Below, piece by piece: positions 1 through 8,451 of a stretch of DNA of 17,015 nucleotides; position 1 is the stretch's first letter, and every line of letters begins with the position of its first letter. The stretch lies in NCBI GenBank assembly GCA_035560935.1, contig DATMYQ010000367.1, forward strand, positions 1-17,015, given 5' to 3'. The notes below the pieces were generated by a model, which saw only the letters and a list, made by a program, of their open reading frames with translations, searched no databases and was not told the origin of the DNA. The translations under genes and the position numbers were made by a program. The stretch is from DATMYQ01 sp035560935 (lineage in GTDB: Bacteria; Bacillota; Negativicutes; Sporomusales; Sporomusaceae).

Positions 1-1226
1 CGGATGGATAATTCCGCCGTAATTCGCTGCCAAATCTGAATGGCCAATTCGCGTTTAGACATTTGGGGCAGGTCTTCAACCCGACCGTCGGCAAACAGCA
101 GTTTGACGATATTGGTATCCGACTGAAAACCGGCACCGGCCATGGTTACATCGTTGGCCACCAGCATATCCAGGTTTTTTCCCTCCAGTTTTGCGGTGGC
201 GTGTTGCAGCAATTCCTGGGTTTCCGCCGCAAACCCCACTAAATACTGATGTGCTTTACGTTGCCCTAACTCTTTTAAAATATCCGGATTCTTGACCAGG
301 TTCAGGGTCAGCGTGTCGCCGGTTTTTTTGATCTTCTGCGGCTGTATTTCCGCCACCCGGTAGTCAGCGACGGCGGCAGCTTTGACGACGATATCGCAGT
401 GATCAAATTCCGCCAGGACAGCCTGGCGCATTTCTTCAGCGGTTTCCACCGTCACCCGCGTTATTCCCGGCGGGCAAGACAGGTCCACCATACCGGAAAT
501 CAACAGTACTTCCGCCCCTTCATCACGGGCGGCTTCCGCCAGCGCGTAACCCATTTTGCCGCTGGAACGGTTGCCGATATAGCGGACCGGATCAATAGGT
601 TCACGGGTGCCGCCAGCGGTAATCAGAACTTTTTTCCCCCGCAGGTTGCCATTCGAATTAGCTTTGTCTTTTGGCCGGGTTCCGGCTATGGATAATACGC
701 CTAATACCTGTTGGACAATCCGAACCGGTTCCGGAAGACGGCCAGGGCCTTCCGTACCGCAGGCCAGTTGACCAGAATCGGGGTCAATAAATTGATGCCC
801 AAGTTGTTTTAGCTTCGCAATATTCTCTTGTACGATGGGGTGCAAGTACATATTTGTATTCATAGCCGGGCAAAGGATCACCGGGGCTGTTGTGGCCATT
901 ACCGTCGTGGAAAGCATGTCATCTGCAATACCTCCCGCCATTTTACCGATGATGTTGGCTGTAGCCGGTGCAATCAGAAAAACATCCGCCATAGTGGCCA
1001 ATGAAATGTGTTCTACATTCCAGTTCGTCACTTCTGTCCACATATCAAAAACCACAGGGTTACCGCTGATTTCCCGCAATGTTAGCGGGGTAATAAACCG
1101 AGTGGCTGCTTGGGTCATAATGACGTGAACATTACAACCGGCTTTCTTTAACCGACTGACAATCTCCACTGCTTTATAAGCAGCGATACCGCCGGATATA
1201 CCAATGACAACGTTTTTATGGTCCAC
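1..1226 (-). CDS. coaBC: Bifunctional CoaBC (phosphopantothenoylcysteine synthetase/decarboxylase), 3' end cut by window edge
   Basis: Makes 4'-phosphopantetheine for coenzyme A: the CoaB half joins cysteine to 4'-phosphopantothenate using CTP, and the FMN-dependent CoaC half decarboxylates the product. Translating the minus strand gives about 408 codons that run off position 1 without a stop; the family is about 400 residues, so only the last few are missing. The N-terminal flavoprotein half shows SGGIAAYK near residue 11, the conserved histidine in VEHISLA and the PAMNTNMY motif. The CoaB half begins near residue 190 with ITAGGTREPIDPVRYIGNRS, followed by KAAAVADYR and KNPDIL. The start is taken as GTG at 1226, eight bases after a G-rich ribosome site; no ATG fits better. 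It lies 14 bases downstream of rpoZ, in the usual gmk-rpoZ-coaBC order. Identity is secure; the exact start is less so. Confidence 0.95.
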   Translation of the reverse strand, partial: MDHKNVVIGISGGIAAYKAVEIVSRLKKAGCNVHVIMTQAATRFITPLTLREISGNPVVFDMWTEVTNWNVEHISLATMADVFLIAPATANIIGKMAGGIADDMLSTTVMATTAPVILCPAMNTNMYLHPIVQENIAKLKQLGHQFIDPDSGQLACGTEGPGRLPEPVRIVQQVLGVLSIAGTRPKDKANSNGNLRGKKVLITAGGTREPIDPVRYIGNRSSGKMGYALAEAARDEGAEVLLISGMVDLSCPPGITRVTVETAEEMRQAVLAEFDHCDIVVKAAAVADYRVAEIQPQKIKKTGDTLTLNLVKNPDILKELGQRKAHQYLVGFAAETQELLQHATAKLEGKNLDMLVANDVTMAGAGFQSDTNIVKLLFADGRVEDLPQMSKRELAIQIWQRITAELSI

Positions 1227-1240
1227 CGTCGTTGCCCCCC

Positions 1241-1447
1241 TTATTTGATGCCGGCTTTGGTCCGTTCATATCCCGTTTGATTTTGGGCAATTTCTTCCAG
1301 TGCGATAGTGACTGGTTTGTTGGATTTGCAATCTACCAGTCGAGGCTGCCCGTCCATGATTTCGCGGGCCCGTTTGGCGGCCAACACCACAAGTGTGTAT
1401 TTGCTGTCAACTTTATTGACCAATTTGTCTAGAGAAGGATTAATCAT
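1241..1447 (-). CDS. rpoZ: RNA polymerase omega subunit
   Basis: Small subunit that helps assemble and stabilise the beta' subunit of RNA polymerase. The 68-residue product matches the short Bacillota form. It starts MINPSLDKLVNKVDSKYTLV, followed by the AAKRAREI helix and the KPVTIALEEIA segment typical of the family. ATG at 1447 has AGGAGG eight bases upstream. It sits between gmk (67-base gap) and coaBC (14-base gap), the standard Bacillota context, and is presumably cotranscribed with them. Confidence 0.95.
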   Translation of the reverse strand: MINPSLDKLVNKVDSKYTLVVLAAKRAREIMDGQPRLVDCKSNKPVTIALEEIAQNQTGYERTKAGIK

Positions 1448-1514
1448 TTTTTGTTCCTCCTATTTTTTAATCATCATTTGATTTTTGGTATCAGGAATTT
1501 AATAAGACACTGAC

Positions 1515-2132
1515 TCAAATGGGCGCATTGTTGCATATTTTTTCGACGAGCGACAGGTTTCTTTCCACCCGGCATTTTTCAGCAACAATAATTGACTCGA
1601 TGCGTTGGAGCGCTGCCGGCACTGTGTCGTTAACGACTAAGTAATGATACTGTTCGGCGCAGGCCATTTCCCGAGTGGCAGAACCTAACCGTTTTTCAAT
1701 GGATTCGGTGGTTTCTGTACCTCGTTTCTGGATGCGCTGTGCCAGTTCTTCCAGCGACGGTGGTAAAATAAATATAAAAATGCCGGCTGGAAATTGGTCT
1801 TTTACTTTCAGGGCGCCTTGCGTATCAATTTCCAAAACGACATCTTTCCCTGCTTCCAGCGTCTCCATCACATAAGGACGGGGAGTTCCATAGTAGTTTC
1901 CATATACTTCGGCCCACTCCAGCAACTGATTTTTTATGAGCATTTGTTGAAATTCATCCGGACTTTTAAACCAATAATTGATTCCTTCTTGTTCTCCCGG
2001 ACGAGGGGCCCGTGTAGTCGCAGAGATGGAATACTGTAACTGAGGATTATTCTGTAACAAAGATTGGCAGATGGTTCCTTTCCCTGTTCCGGAGGGACCG
2101 GAAAGGACTATTAAAACACCAGGTTGTGCCAT
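1515..2132 (-). CDS. gmk: Guanylate kinase
   Basis: Phosphorylates GMP to GDP with ATP, an essential purine step. The 205-residue product has the P-loop GPSGTGKGT at about residues 12-20, then the GMP-binding elements STTRAPRPGE-like (here ATTRAPRPGEQEG) and EWAEVYGNYYGT, then the VVLEIDTQGA and IFILPPS strands. The open frame extends to 2195, but the family N-terminus corresponds to MAQPGVLIVLSGPSG at 2132, preceded by AAAGGAG 12 bases upstream; the extension would overlap remA. It lies 28 bases after remA and upstream of rpoZ, as in Bacillus. Confidence 0.95.
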   Translation of the reverse strand: MAQPGVLIVLSGPSGTGKGTICQSLLQNNPQLQYSISATTRAPRPGEQEGINYWFKSPDEFQQMLIKNQLLEWAEVYGNYYGTPRPYVMETLEAGKDVVLEIDTQGALKVKDQFPAGIFIFILPPSLEELAQRIQKRGTETTESIEKRLGSATREMACAEQYHYLVVNDTVPAALQRIESIIVAEKCRVERNLSLVEKICNNAPI

Positions 2133-2160
2133 GGAATGAGGACGCTCCTTTCCGTTTGGA

Positions 2161-2442
2161 CTATTCGTCCTGATCATCATGAGAATCTTTATCATTGGTG
2201 TCTTTGCTAATCAGACGATGTGCCACCGTTTCGGGTTGAACCGCAGACAGAATGACATGATCACTATCCGCGATAATTACGGCTCGAGTACGCCGCCCGT
2301 ATGTGGCGTCAATCAGCATACCCCGATCGCGGGCTTCCTGGATAATCCGTTTAATTGGGGCCGATTCCGGACTGACGATAGAAATGATGCGGTTGGCCGA
2401 TACAATATTGCCAAAACCAATGTTGATCAGTTTGATATCCAT
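2161..2442 (-). CDS. remA: RemA-type extracellular matrix regulator (DUF370)
   Basis: Member of the DUF370/RemA family. In Bacillus subtilis the protein is a DNA-binding activator of biofilm matrix and osmoprotectant genes. The 93-residue product carries the conserved core: IGFGNIVSANRIISIVSPESAPIKR-like N-terminus (residues 8-32), then ARDRGMLIDATYGRRTRAVII and SDHVILSAVQPETVAHR. It ends in a very acidic tail (KDTNDKDSHDDQDE) that probably lies outside the fold. AAGGAG lies 10 bases before ATG 2442. It sits between yicC and gmk, the classic location. Its targets in this organism cannot be read from the window. Confidence 0.93.
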   Translation of the reverse strand: MDIKLINIGFGNIVSANRIISIVSPESAPIKRIIQEARDRGMLIDATYGRRTRAVIIADSDHVILSAVQPETVAHRLISKDTNDKDSHDDQDE

Positions 2443-2508
2443 AATAATACAACTCCTTCTGCCTCTTTTTGTACAGATTGTCTATCTTTTCGAAAGAAAG
2501 CTGTTGTG

Positions 2509-3393
2509 TTACTCAATATTTTGTATCTGCTCCCGGACCTTTTCCATTTCGCTTTTTATTTCCACCACGACGTTGGCTACATTGATATCGCTGGCTTTGG
2601 AAGCGATGGTATTGGTTTCACGGTTGACTTCCTGAATGATAAAATCCAATTTTCGTCCTACTGTTTCCGAAGTACTTAGCGAAATACGGAACTGATCGAT
2701 ATGACTTCGCAGTCGAACCAATTCTTCAGTAAAATTACTGCGGTCAGCGAATAATGCCGTTTCCTGAATCAGACGCAATTCGTCCGGTTCGGCTCCCACT
2801 GCTGCTAGCAGTTCTTTCATTCGTCCCAAAAGTTTTTCTCGGTAGCTTGTAATGATTTGAGGAGCCCGGTCTTCCAGCAGACGAACCTGACTGTCCAGTT
2901 TAGTCATACGGGCTAATAAATCTTTTTCAATATTGGCTCCCTCGGCCATACGCATATTCATCAAATTGCTTACTGCTGCGTTGACTGCTTGCTCCACTTT
3001 AACCCAGAGTAATTCGGCATCTTCCGATACTTCTTCCACTTTCAGTACGTCCGGGTAGCGGGCAATCTGGTAAATTGGGTCAATCGATGGTGAATTCAAC
3101 ATTACCGACAATTCCGTTAAAGCTTTATTATAAGCGATAGCTAGCTCTTTGTCAACGCGGACTGTGCGTTTTTTCTGACTATATTCATCGACGGTGATAA
3201 AAACATCTATACGTCCCCGTTGCAATGTGCCGGACACACTGCGCCGTATTTTATCTTCCAGTGTTCCCAATGATTTAGGCATGCGGATGACGATTTCGTT
3301 ATAACGATGATTCACTGCTTTAATCTCCACCAAAAAACGATGGTCATTGTCAATATATTCGCCACGACCAAATCCAGTCATGCTTTTTAACAT
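2509..3393 (-). CDS. yicC: YicC/YloC family endoribonuclease-like protein
   Basis: YicC family protein. The E. coli member is reported to act as an endoribonuclease and influences small RNA turnover; the function of the Bacillota members is less well defined. The 294-residue product begins MLKSMTGFGRGEY, the family signature, and ends with the conserved C-terminal block (KLDFIIQEVNRETNTIASKA, then VVVEIKSEMEKVREQIQNIE). The open frame can be extended to a GTG at 3405, but that codon is almost on top of the ribosome site; ATG 3393 gives an 11-base spacing from GAGGTG and matches the family N-terminus. It lies 72 bases after dapF and 66 before remA. Confidence 0.92.
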   Translation of the reverse strand: MLKSMTGFGRGEYIDNDHRFLVEIKAVNHRYNEIVIRMPKSLGTLEDKIRRSVSGTLQRGRIDVFITVDEYSQKKRTVRVDKELAIAYNKALTELSVMLNSPSIDPIYQIARYPDVLKVEEVSEDAELLWVKVEQAVNAAVSNLMNMRMAEGANIEKDLLARMTKLDSQVRLLEDRAPQIITSYREKLLGRMKELLAAVGAEPDELRLIQETALFADRSNFTEELVRLRSHIDQFRISLSTSETVGRKLDFIIQEVNRETNTIASKASDINVANVVVEIKSEMEKVREQIQNIE

Positions 3394-3465
3394 GGTTGTA
3401 TACACACCTCACTTCTCTTCTTGTTAACATAGTTCCTGTTATAATGATATGGTCATGCAAGGTCC

Positions 3466-4296
3466 TTACAGCCAGGTTCCCCGAAATACTTCTTTGGCCG
3501 GACCCGTCATATACAGATGATTGTTTGATGCCCATTCAATAAACAATTCGCCACCAGCCAGTTGCAATGTGGCTTGGCGCTTAGTTTTATGATTGAGCAC
3601 GCTGGCCACCAGCGTGGCGCAGGAACCAGTTCCACAGGCCAGAGTGATGCCGGCTCCCCGTTCCCATACACGCATTTTGATGGTGTTTTCATCAATAATT
3701 TGGGCAAACTCAATGTTTGCTTTGTCGGGAAAACAGGAGTGATTTTCTAATAACGGACCGATGTCGGACAGGTCAATTGCCTGCACATCGTCAACAAAAA
3801 TAACGCAGTGGGGGTTCCCCATCGACACTGCGGTAATGAAGTACTGCTGGTTTTGTACGGTTAATGGTTGGTTGATACAGTGTTTTTCAGAATCCCCGGT
3901 CATGGGAATATGACATTGTTCCAGACGAGGTTCGCCCATGTCGACACGGACACTGATGATTCGGGATCCGTCAAAAATCAGCTCTGGTCGGATTAAACCC
4001 GCTTTAGTTTCCAGAGAAATGACCGTTTTGTCGGTAAATCCATTTTCATACAGATAACGGGCGACACAGCGGGTAGCATTGCCACACATGGCGGCTTCAC
4101 TGCCATCAGAATTGATAATTTGCATTTCGAAATCCGCAATTTTTGACGGAAATATGGTTACCAAGCCATCAGCGCCAATACCGAAATGACGGTCACACAT
4201 GGCAATTGCTGCTTGTGTATAATCATGGATTGTTGTTTTAAAACCATCAATCAGGATAAAATCGTTCCCCAGTCCCTGCCACTTAGTGAATTGCAT
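3466..4296 (-). CDS. dapF: Diaminopimelate epimerase
   Basis: Interconverts LL- and meso-diaminopimelate, giving the precursor of lysine and of DAP-type peptidoglycan. The 276-residue product has both catalytic cysteines in family context: Cys71 in SEAAMCGNATRC and Cys221 in LACGTGSCATLV. Other motifs are the N-terminal KWQGLGNDFILID and the NPHCVIFVDD block. ATG 4296 follows TAGGAGG by six bases. It is the first gene of the leftward run that continues into yicC-remA-gmk-rpoZ-coaBC, and it is divergent from rqcH. No other lysine genes are present here. Confidence 0.96.
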   Translation of the reverse strand: MQFTKWQGLGNDFILIDGFKTTIHDYTQAAIAMCDRHFGIGADGLVTIFPSKIADFEMQIINSDGSEAAMCGNATRCVARYLYENGFTDKTVISLETKAGLIRPELIFDGSRIISVRVDMGEPRLEQCHIPMTGDSEKHCINQPLTVQNQQYFITAVSMGNPHCVIFVDDVQAIDLSDIGPLLENHSCFPDKANIEFAQIIDENTIKMRVWERGAGITLACGTGSCATLVASVLNHKTKRQATLQLAGGELFIEWASNNHLYMTGPAKEVFRGTWL

Positions 4297-4366
4297 AGTC
4301 CGCCTCCTATATTAGATCAGACCACTTCCGTATATTGGTCAAAATTGCTGTTTAGTGCATTTATTC

Positions 4367-4382
4367 TCTTGATAGTATACCA
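4367..4382 (-). promoter_or_regulatory. Candidate dapF promoter (extended -10)
   Basis: Read on the minus strand, TGGTATACT (4382 down to 4374) is an extended -10 element. The position for a -35 holds only a weak TACTCA 17 bases upstream. Initiation would fall near 4367 and give a leader of about 70 bases before dapF. This is a prediction from sequence resemblance only. Confidence 0.4.
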
Positions 4383-4416
4383 TAGAGGCCGGGAAATGAG
4401 TATCTGTTTTCCAAGT

Positions 4417-4453
4417 TTGACCGGTAATTTGGAATGATGTTATACTTATGGGC
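4417..4453 (+). promoter_or_regulatory. Sigma-A-type promoter of rqcH
   Basis: TTGACC at 4417-4422 and TATACT at 4441-4446 are separated by 18 bases. Transcription would begin near 4453 and leave about 35 bases before the GTG start at 4488. This placement also argues against translation from the upstream ATG at 4434, which would lie before the transcription start. Confidence 0.65.
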
Positions 4454-4487
4454 GCAGGCGCCTGTTGGCGTCAAAGGAGGTTTTACT

Positions 4488-6269
4488 GTGAGCTTCGACG
4501 GATTTTCATTAGCACCGCTGGTGACCGAGTTAAATCGGCGTATCGCAGGCGGACGAATAGAGAAGATTTTCCAAAGTGATGAATATACACTGGTGTTTTG
4601 GATTCGCCAGTCGCAGGAAAACTTGCGACTGGTGATTTCTGCTCATCCCGTGAATCCCAAGCTTCTGCTGACGGATGCGCTGCCGGAAAATCCGGCGAAC
4701 CCGCCGGCCTTTTGCATGTTGCTGCGCAAACATTTGGAAGACGGGCGCATTGCCGGCCTGGAACAATACAGTCTGGACCGGATGGTTACTTTATCGGTGG
4801 ATATACGCGGCGAAGGCGGCGTGATTGTCACCAAAAAACTGGTGCTGGAATTAATGGGCAAACACAGCAACATTATTTTAGTACAGGACGCTCTGGTTCT
4901 CGATGCCATTAAACGGATCGGCGCCAGTGTCAGCAGTTACCGGCAGGTGTTTCCCGGACGGGAATATCAGTATCCCCCCGGCCAGGAGCGATTAAATCCG
5001 CTGGAAACCTCTCCTCTCGTTTTTGTTGCGGCAATGCGCCAGGATTCGCCGGATGCAGTGCTGGAGAAAGCGATTATCCGCACCGGGATCGGGATCGGAC
5101 CGCAAACCGCCCGGGAGATTGTCTGGCGGGCCGGACTGCCGGGGAAAATGCCGGTGGGTCAAATGGACGATGCCGATGCGGCGGCGCTGGTTGAAGCGTT
5201 GGAGAGTCTGACGGGCCCTCTGAAAGAAGGAACGGTTCAGCCGACCGTGGTCGTGGACCCGGAAGAACGTCTGTTGGTGATGGCTCCCTATCCGGTTGGC
5301 TATCTGGGAACAAACCGGTCGATTTTGTTTCCCACGATGAACGAGCTGATGGCCTTTGGCGGACGTTACCACGCACCGCCGGCCATTCCCGGTAAAGCCA
5401 GTTTGCAGAGCGTTATTGGCGGAGAATTGAACCGGCTGCAGCGCAAAGAAAAGATCTTGCAGAAGGAACTGGCGGAATCGCAGGATGCGGATTTATACCG
5501 GCAATGCGGCGACCTGTTGATGAATAATCTGCCGTTTATTCCGGCGGGCAACGACGAAGTCCATCTGACCGACTGGTTCGCCGACGAAACGGGCAATCAG
5601 CAGATGACCATAAAACTGGATACGCTGTTAACTCCGCTGCAAAACGCCAAAAATTACTACGCACGCTATAATAAAGGCAAACGGGCCCAGGAACTGCTGG
5701 CCGTTCAGCTGCAGCAATGCAGGGAAGATCTTCAATATGTCGACAGTATCGGCGTGGCGCTGGATCATGCGGGCAATGCGGCGGAGGTCGCCGATATCCG
5801 TTTGGAACTGGTGGACGCCGGTTATGTGAAAGCGATGACCAAAAAACGGGCGGCGGTGGCGGCCAGTCAGCCGTTGACCGCCGTTACCGGCGATGGTTAC
5901 GAAATAATGATTGGCCGGAACAACCGGCAAAATGACATGATCACATTTAAAAAATCCCATCATGATGATATCTGGCTGCATACTAAGGATATTCCCGGCT
6001 CGCATGTCATTTTGCGAACCGGGGGAGCGGAACCGCCGGCGGCGGCGCTGCAGGCGGCGGCGATTCTGGCGGCCTACTTCAGCAAAGCCCGGAGTTCTAC
6101 CCGGGTTCCCGTGGATTATGCCCGCCGCCGGCACGTAAAAAAACCGTCAGGCGCAAAACCTGGCTTTGTGATTTACGAACATCAGACCACGCTGTTTGTT
6201 ACCCCGGACGAAGAAACGGTGAAGCGCTTATTGACTTCGGACGCCAAAGGAGCCGCTGCTCCGCGTTAA
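4488..6269 (+). CDS. rqcH: RqcH/Rqc2 homologue (NFACT family, ribosome-associated quality control)
   Basis: Binds obstructed 50S subunits carrying peptidyl-tRNA and, in Bacillus subtilis, recruits alanyl-tRNA to add C-terminal poly-alanine tails that mark the chain for degradation. Older databases call it a fibronectin-binding protein. The 593-residue product has the NFACT-N domain at its start (SFDGFSLAPLVTEL), the Asp97-Arg98 pair (in SLDRMVTL) at the same positions as the functional DR motif of the Bacillus protein, charged helical segments mid-protein (ELNRLQRKEKILQKEL and the region near residues 385-420), and the NFACT-R domain with DDIWLHTKDIPGSHVILR. GTG 4488 is chosen because AAAGGAGG (4473-4480) precedes it by seven bases and the family N-terminus begins there; an in-frame ATG at 4434 would add 18 unrelated residues. 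It is the only plus-strand gene and converges on pyrR. Confidence 0.94.
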   Translation: MSFDGFSLAPLVTELNRRIAGGRIEKIFQSDEYTLVFWIRQSQENLRLVISAHPVNPKLLLTDALPENPANPPAFCMLLRKHLEDGRIAGLEQYSLDRMVTLSVDIRGEGGVIVTKKLVLELMGKHSNIILVQDALVLDAIKRIGASVSSYRQVFPGREYQYPPGQERLNPLETSPLVFVAAMRQDSPDAVLEKAIIRTGIGIGPQTAREIVWRAGLPGKMPVGQMDDADAAALVEALESLTGPLKEGTVQPTVVVDPEERLLVMAPYPVGYLGTNRSILFPTMNELMAFGGRYHAPPAIPGKASLQSVIGGELNRLQRKEKILQKELAESQDADLYRQCGDLLMNNLPFIPAGNDEVHLTDWFADETGNQQMTIKLDTLLTPLQNAKNYYARYNKGKRAQELLAVQLQQCREDLQYVDSIGVALDHAGNAAEVADIRLELVDAGYVKAMTKKRAAVAASQPLTAVTGDGYEIMIGRNNRQNDMITFKKSHHDDIWLHTKDIPGSHVILRTGGAEPPAAALQAAAILAAYFSKARSSTRVPVDYARRRHVKKPSGAKPGFVIYEHQTTLFVTPDEETVKRLLTSDAKGAAAPR

Positions 6270-6300
6270 GGCTTATAAGCCAAAATATTTTTATCGCGCA

Positions 6301-6348
6301 AAAAAAAACGAACGCCATCGGCCAAAAGAAGGCCCGCGTTCGTTTTTT
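6301..6348. terminator. Bidirectional rho-independent terminator between rqcH and pyrR
   Basis: ACGAACGC (6308-6315) pairs with GCGTTCGT (6336-6343), with an inner GGCC/GGCC pair at 6320-6323 and 6331-6334. It is flanked by a run of A on the left and T on the right. It can therefore end rqcH on the plus strand and the pyrR transcript on the minus strand. Confidence 0.92.
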
Positions 6349-6385
6349 ATTATGACTGAAACGTCGTTTAACTTTTCCGGATAGT

Positions 6386-6949
6386 TTATTTTTCGGCGAT
6401 TTCCCGGATGATTACCTGTTCGCTCGAATCGACAGGCATTAATTGGACACTGACGATTTCTTTACTGGAGGTGGGAACGTTTTTGCCGACAAAGTCGGCG
6501 CGGATCGGCAGTTCCCGATGGCCCCGGTCCACCAGGACCGCCAGTTGAATGGATTGTGGCCGGCCAATGTCAATAATGGCGTCCAGGGCGGCCCGGACGG
6601 TGCGGCCGGTAAACAAGACGTCGTCCACCAGCACAATTTTTTTGCCGTTGATGTTAAAAGGTATCACGGTTTCATGCACAATCGGCTGATAATCCAAAGT
6701 GGACAAATCATCACGATACAAGGTAATATCCAAATACCCTACGGGTACTTTGGAGCCTTCAATTTTTTCGATTTCCGCATTCAGGCGTTCGGCGAACGGA
6801 ACTCCCCGCGTACGGATACCGACTAAAACCAAATCGGCAATCCCCCTGTTTTTCTCTACGATTTCATGAGCGACCCGGATAATGGCGCGACGGATGGCCT
6901 GCTCGTCCATTAATACGGTTTTTTCAATAAACTGGATTTTTTTGCTCAT
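6386..6949 (-). CDS. pyrR: PyrR: pyr mRNA-binding attenuation regulator / uracil phosphoribosyltransferase
   Basis: In Bacillota PyrR binds leader RNA of pyrimidine genes in a UMP-dependent way to cause termination, and usually also has uracil phosphoribosyltransferase activity. The 187-residue product has the PRPP-binding motif VLVDDVLFTGRTVR at about residues 106-119, the N-terminal MDEQAIRRAIIRVAHEIVEKN helix, LVGIRTRGVPFAERL, and the C-terminal LVDRGHRELPIRADFVGKN block. ATG 6949 follows a G-rich ribosome site. It lies 23 bases after rluD, matching the lspA-rluD-pyrR order of Bacillus. Unlike Bacillus, no pyr biosynthetic gene follows: a terminator and a convergent gene come next. Confidence 0.95.
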   Translation of the reverse strand: MSKKIQFIEKTVLMDEQAIRRAIIRVAHEIVEKNRGIADLVLVGIRTRGVPFAERLNAEIEKIEGSKVPVGYLDITLYRDDLSTLDYQPIVHETVIPFNINGKKIVLVDDVLFTGRTVRAALDAIIDIGRPQSIQLAVLVDRGHRELPIRADFVGKNVPTSSKEIVSVQLMPVDSSEQVIIREIAEK

Positions 6950-6972
6950 CGTGCTTTGGTCTCCCCCTCCGA

Positions 6973-7911
6973 TTATTTTTTTGTTTGGCGCAACTGATTC
7001 CAGAGGTTTTGGAAGTCGTCCGGTATGGGTGCCGCAAAGGTCAGCTGTTCACCGGTAACCGGATGAGTCAATGTCAGTTCCGCAGAATGCAGCGCCTGAC
7101 CGGCAATGGTAAAAGTATGCCGGGCTGGTCCGTATTTGGGATCACCAACAACACAATGGCCGATATATGCCATATGTACCCGGATTTGATGGGTGCGACC
7201 GGTTAACAGTTTGCATTCCACCACCGTATACTGTCCCAGCCGTTCAACAACTCGGAAATGGGTGACGGCTTCTTTGCTGTTGGTAAAGGTGACGGCCATT
7301 TTTTTCCGGTCCGCCGGATGGCGGCCAATCGGCGCGTTAATGACTCCTTTCTCCTCGATGATGTTGCCGTAAACAATGGCCAAATATTTTCTACCGGCTG
7401 TCCGGGCTCGAATCTGGTCCGCCAGATGCAAATGGGATTTATCGTTTTTGGCCACCACCATCGCGCCGGAAGTGTCCTTATCCAGACGATGAACGATGCC
7501 GGGACGAATTTCACCGCTGATCCCCGATAAATCGGTGCAATGTTCCAGTAGCGCATTGACCAGCGTTCCCTGCAAATTGCCGGCAGCCGGGTGAACCACC
7601 ATACCACGGGCTTTGTTGACAACAACGATATGAGAATCTTCATATAAAATATTAAGCGGAATGTCTTCCGGCGTCAGTTCGCCGACCGGCGCAGCCGCCG
7701 GAAGAAAAATCCGCAGTACATCGTTGGCCTGTAGCCGATAGTTGGCTTTAACCGATTTATTGTTGACAGTTATTTGATGATCGGCAATCAGCTTCTGAAT
7801 GTGGGAACGCGACATGTCCGTCAAATGAATCGTCAGAAAAATGTCTAAACGGCTGTCGATGCTTTCTTCCGGTTGATCTGCCATAACAAAGATTATTTCT
7901 TGGCTGTCCAT
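6973..7911 (-). CDS. rluD: RluD-family large-subunit rRNA pseudouridine synthase
   Basis: Converts uridines in 23S rRNA to pseudouridine; related to RluD and to Bacillus YlyB. The 312-residue product has an N-terminal S4 RNA-binding domain (about residues 18-70, SRLDIFL through VKANYRL) and the catalytic motif HRLDKDTSG with the nucleophile Asp144, then GRTHQIRVHMAYIGHCVVGDP. The exact target uridines cannot be assigned from sequence. ATG 7911 has AAGGA about 13 bases upstream, which is rather far, so a start a few codons downstream at Met10 is possible. It sits 33 bases after lspA. Confidence 0.92.
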   Translation of the reverse strand: MDSQEIIFVMADQPEESIDSRLDIFLTIHLTDMSRSHIQKLIADHQITVNNKSVKANYRLQANDVLRIFLPAAAPVGELTPEDIPLNILYEDSHIVVVNKARGMVVHPAAGNLQGTLVNALLEHCTDLSGISGEIRPGIVHRLDKDTSGAMVVAKNDKSHLHLADQIRARTAGRKYLAIVYGNIIEEKGVINAPIGRHPADRKKMAVTFTNSKEAVTHFRVVERLGQYTVVECKLLTGRTHQIRVHMAYIGHCVVGDPKYGPARHTFTIAGQALHSAELTLTHPVTGEQLTFAAPIPDDFQNLWNQLRQTKK

Positions 7912-7944
7912 ATCGATGTTAAAATTCCTTTCAACGGTTTGCGG

Positions 7945-8418
7945 TTATTTCTCGCAATGACCTTGATCCTTATTATTGCGCGAGGAAAGAGTCATGGCGC
8001 AAATAATGCCGATAACACCGGAAACAATGGCAATATCGGCGATATTGAATACCGGCCAGATGCGAAAATCAAAAAAGTCCACCACATACCCTGTTTTTAT
8101 CCGATCGATGACATTCCCTACGGCGCCGCCGGCCATTAGCGTGATTCCCCAACGCAGCAAATAATGCCCATCGGGAATTTGCCGGTAAAAGTAGATTGCG
8201 GTTCCCAGCATAATCGCCGCAATAACGACAAAGAAAAACGTCTGATTTTCCAGAATGCCAAAAGCAGCTCCCGGATTCAGCACATAAGTGATATGAAAGA
8301 TATTGGCTATTACCGGTATGGATGTTCCCAAACTCATTGTTTCGCCAATATAATACTTGGACCATTGGTCCAGCGCAATAACAAAAGCAGCAATCAACAC
8401 CGCAATATAACAAGGCAA
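7945..8418 (-). CDS. lspA: Lipoprotein signal peptidase (signal peptidase II)
   Basis: Membrane aspartyl protease that removes the signal peptide of diacylated prolipoproteins, such as the binding protein encoded at 15541-16731. The 157-residue product has four hydrophobic segments and all the family boxes: DQWSKYYI, NPGAAFGI, GGAVGNVIDR with the catalytic Asp105, and FNIADIAI with the catalytic Asp128. The start is TTG at 8418, nine bases after GGAG; no ATG lies near the first membrane segment. It lies 33 bases after mgsA and 33 before rluD. Confidence 0.95.
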   Translation of the reverse strand: MPCYIAVLIAAFVIALDQWSKYYIGETMSLGTSIPVIANIFHITYVLNPGAAFGILENQTFFFVVIAAIMLGTAIYFYRQIPDGHYLLRWGITLMAGGAVGNVIDRIKTGYVVDFFDFRIWPVFNIADIAIVSGVIGIICAMTLSSRNNKDQGHCEK

Positions 8419-8451
8419 AAGATTTTTCTCCTATTCCGGTAGCGCCGCTGG

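Noticed and set aside
2179..2679. A 166-codon open frame on the plus strand
   Set aside because: It lies antisense to remA and yicC, which are unmistakable family members, and has no recognisable domain or ribosome site.
5628..6134. A 168-codon open frame on the minus strand
   Set aside because: It is a shadow of rqcH in a GC-rich part of the gene; its Arg/Gly-rich composition is typical of antisense frames.
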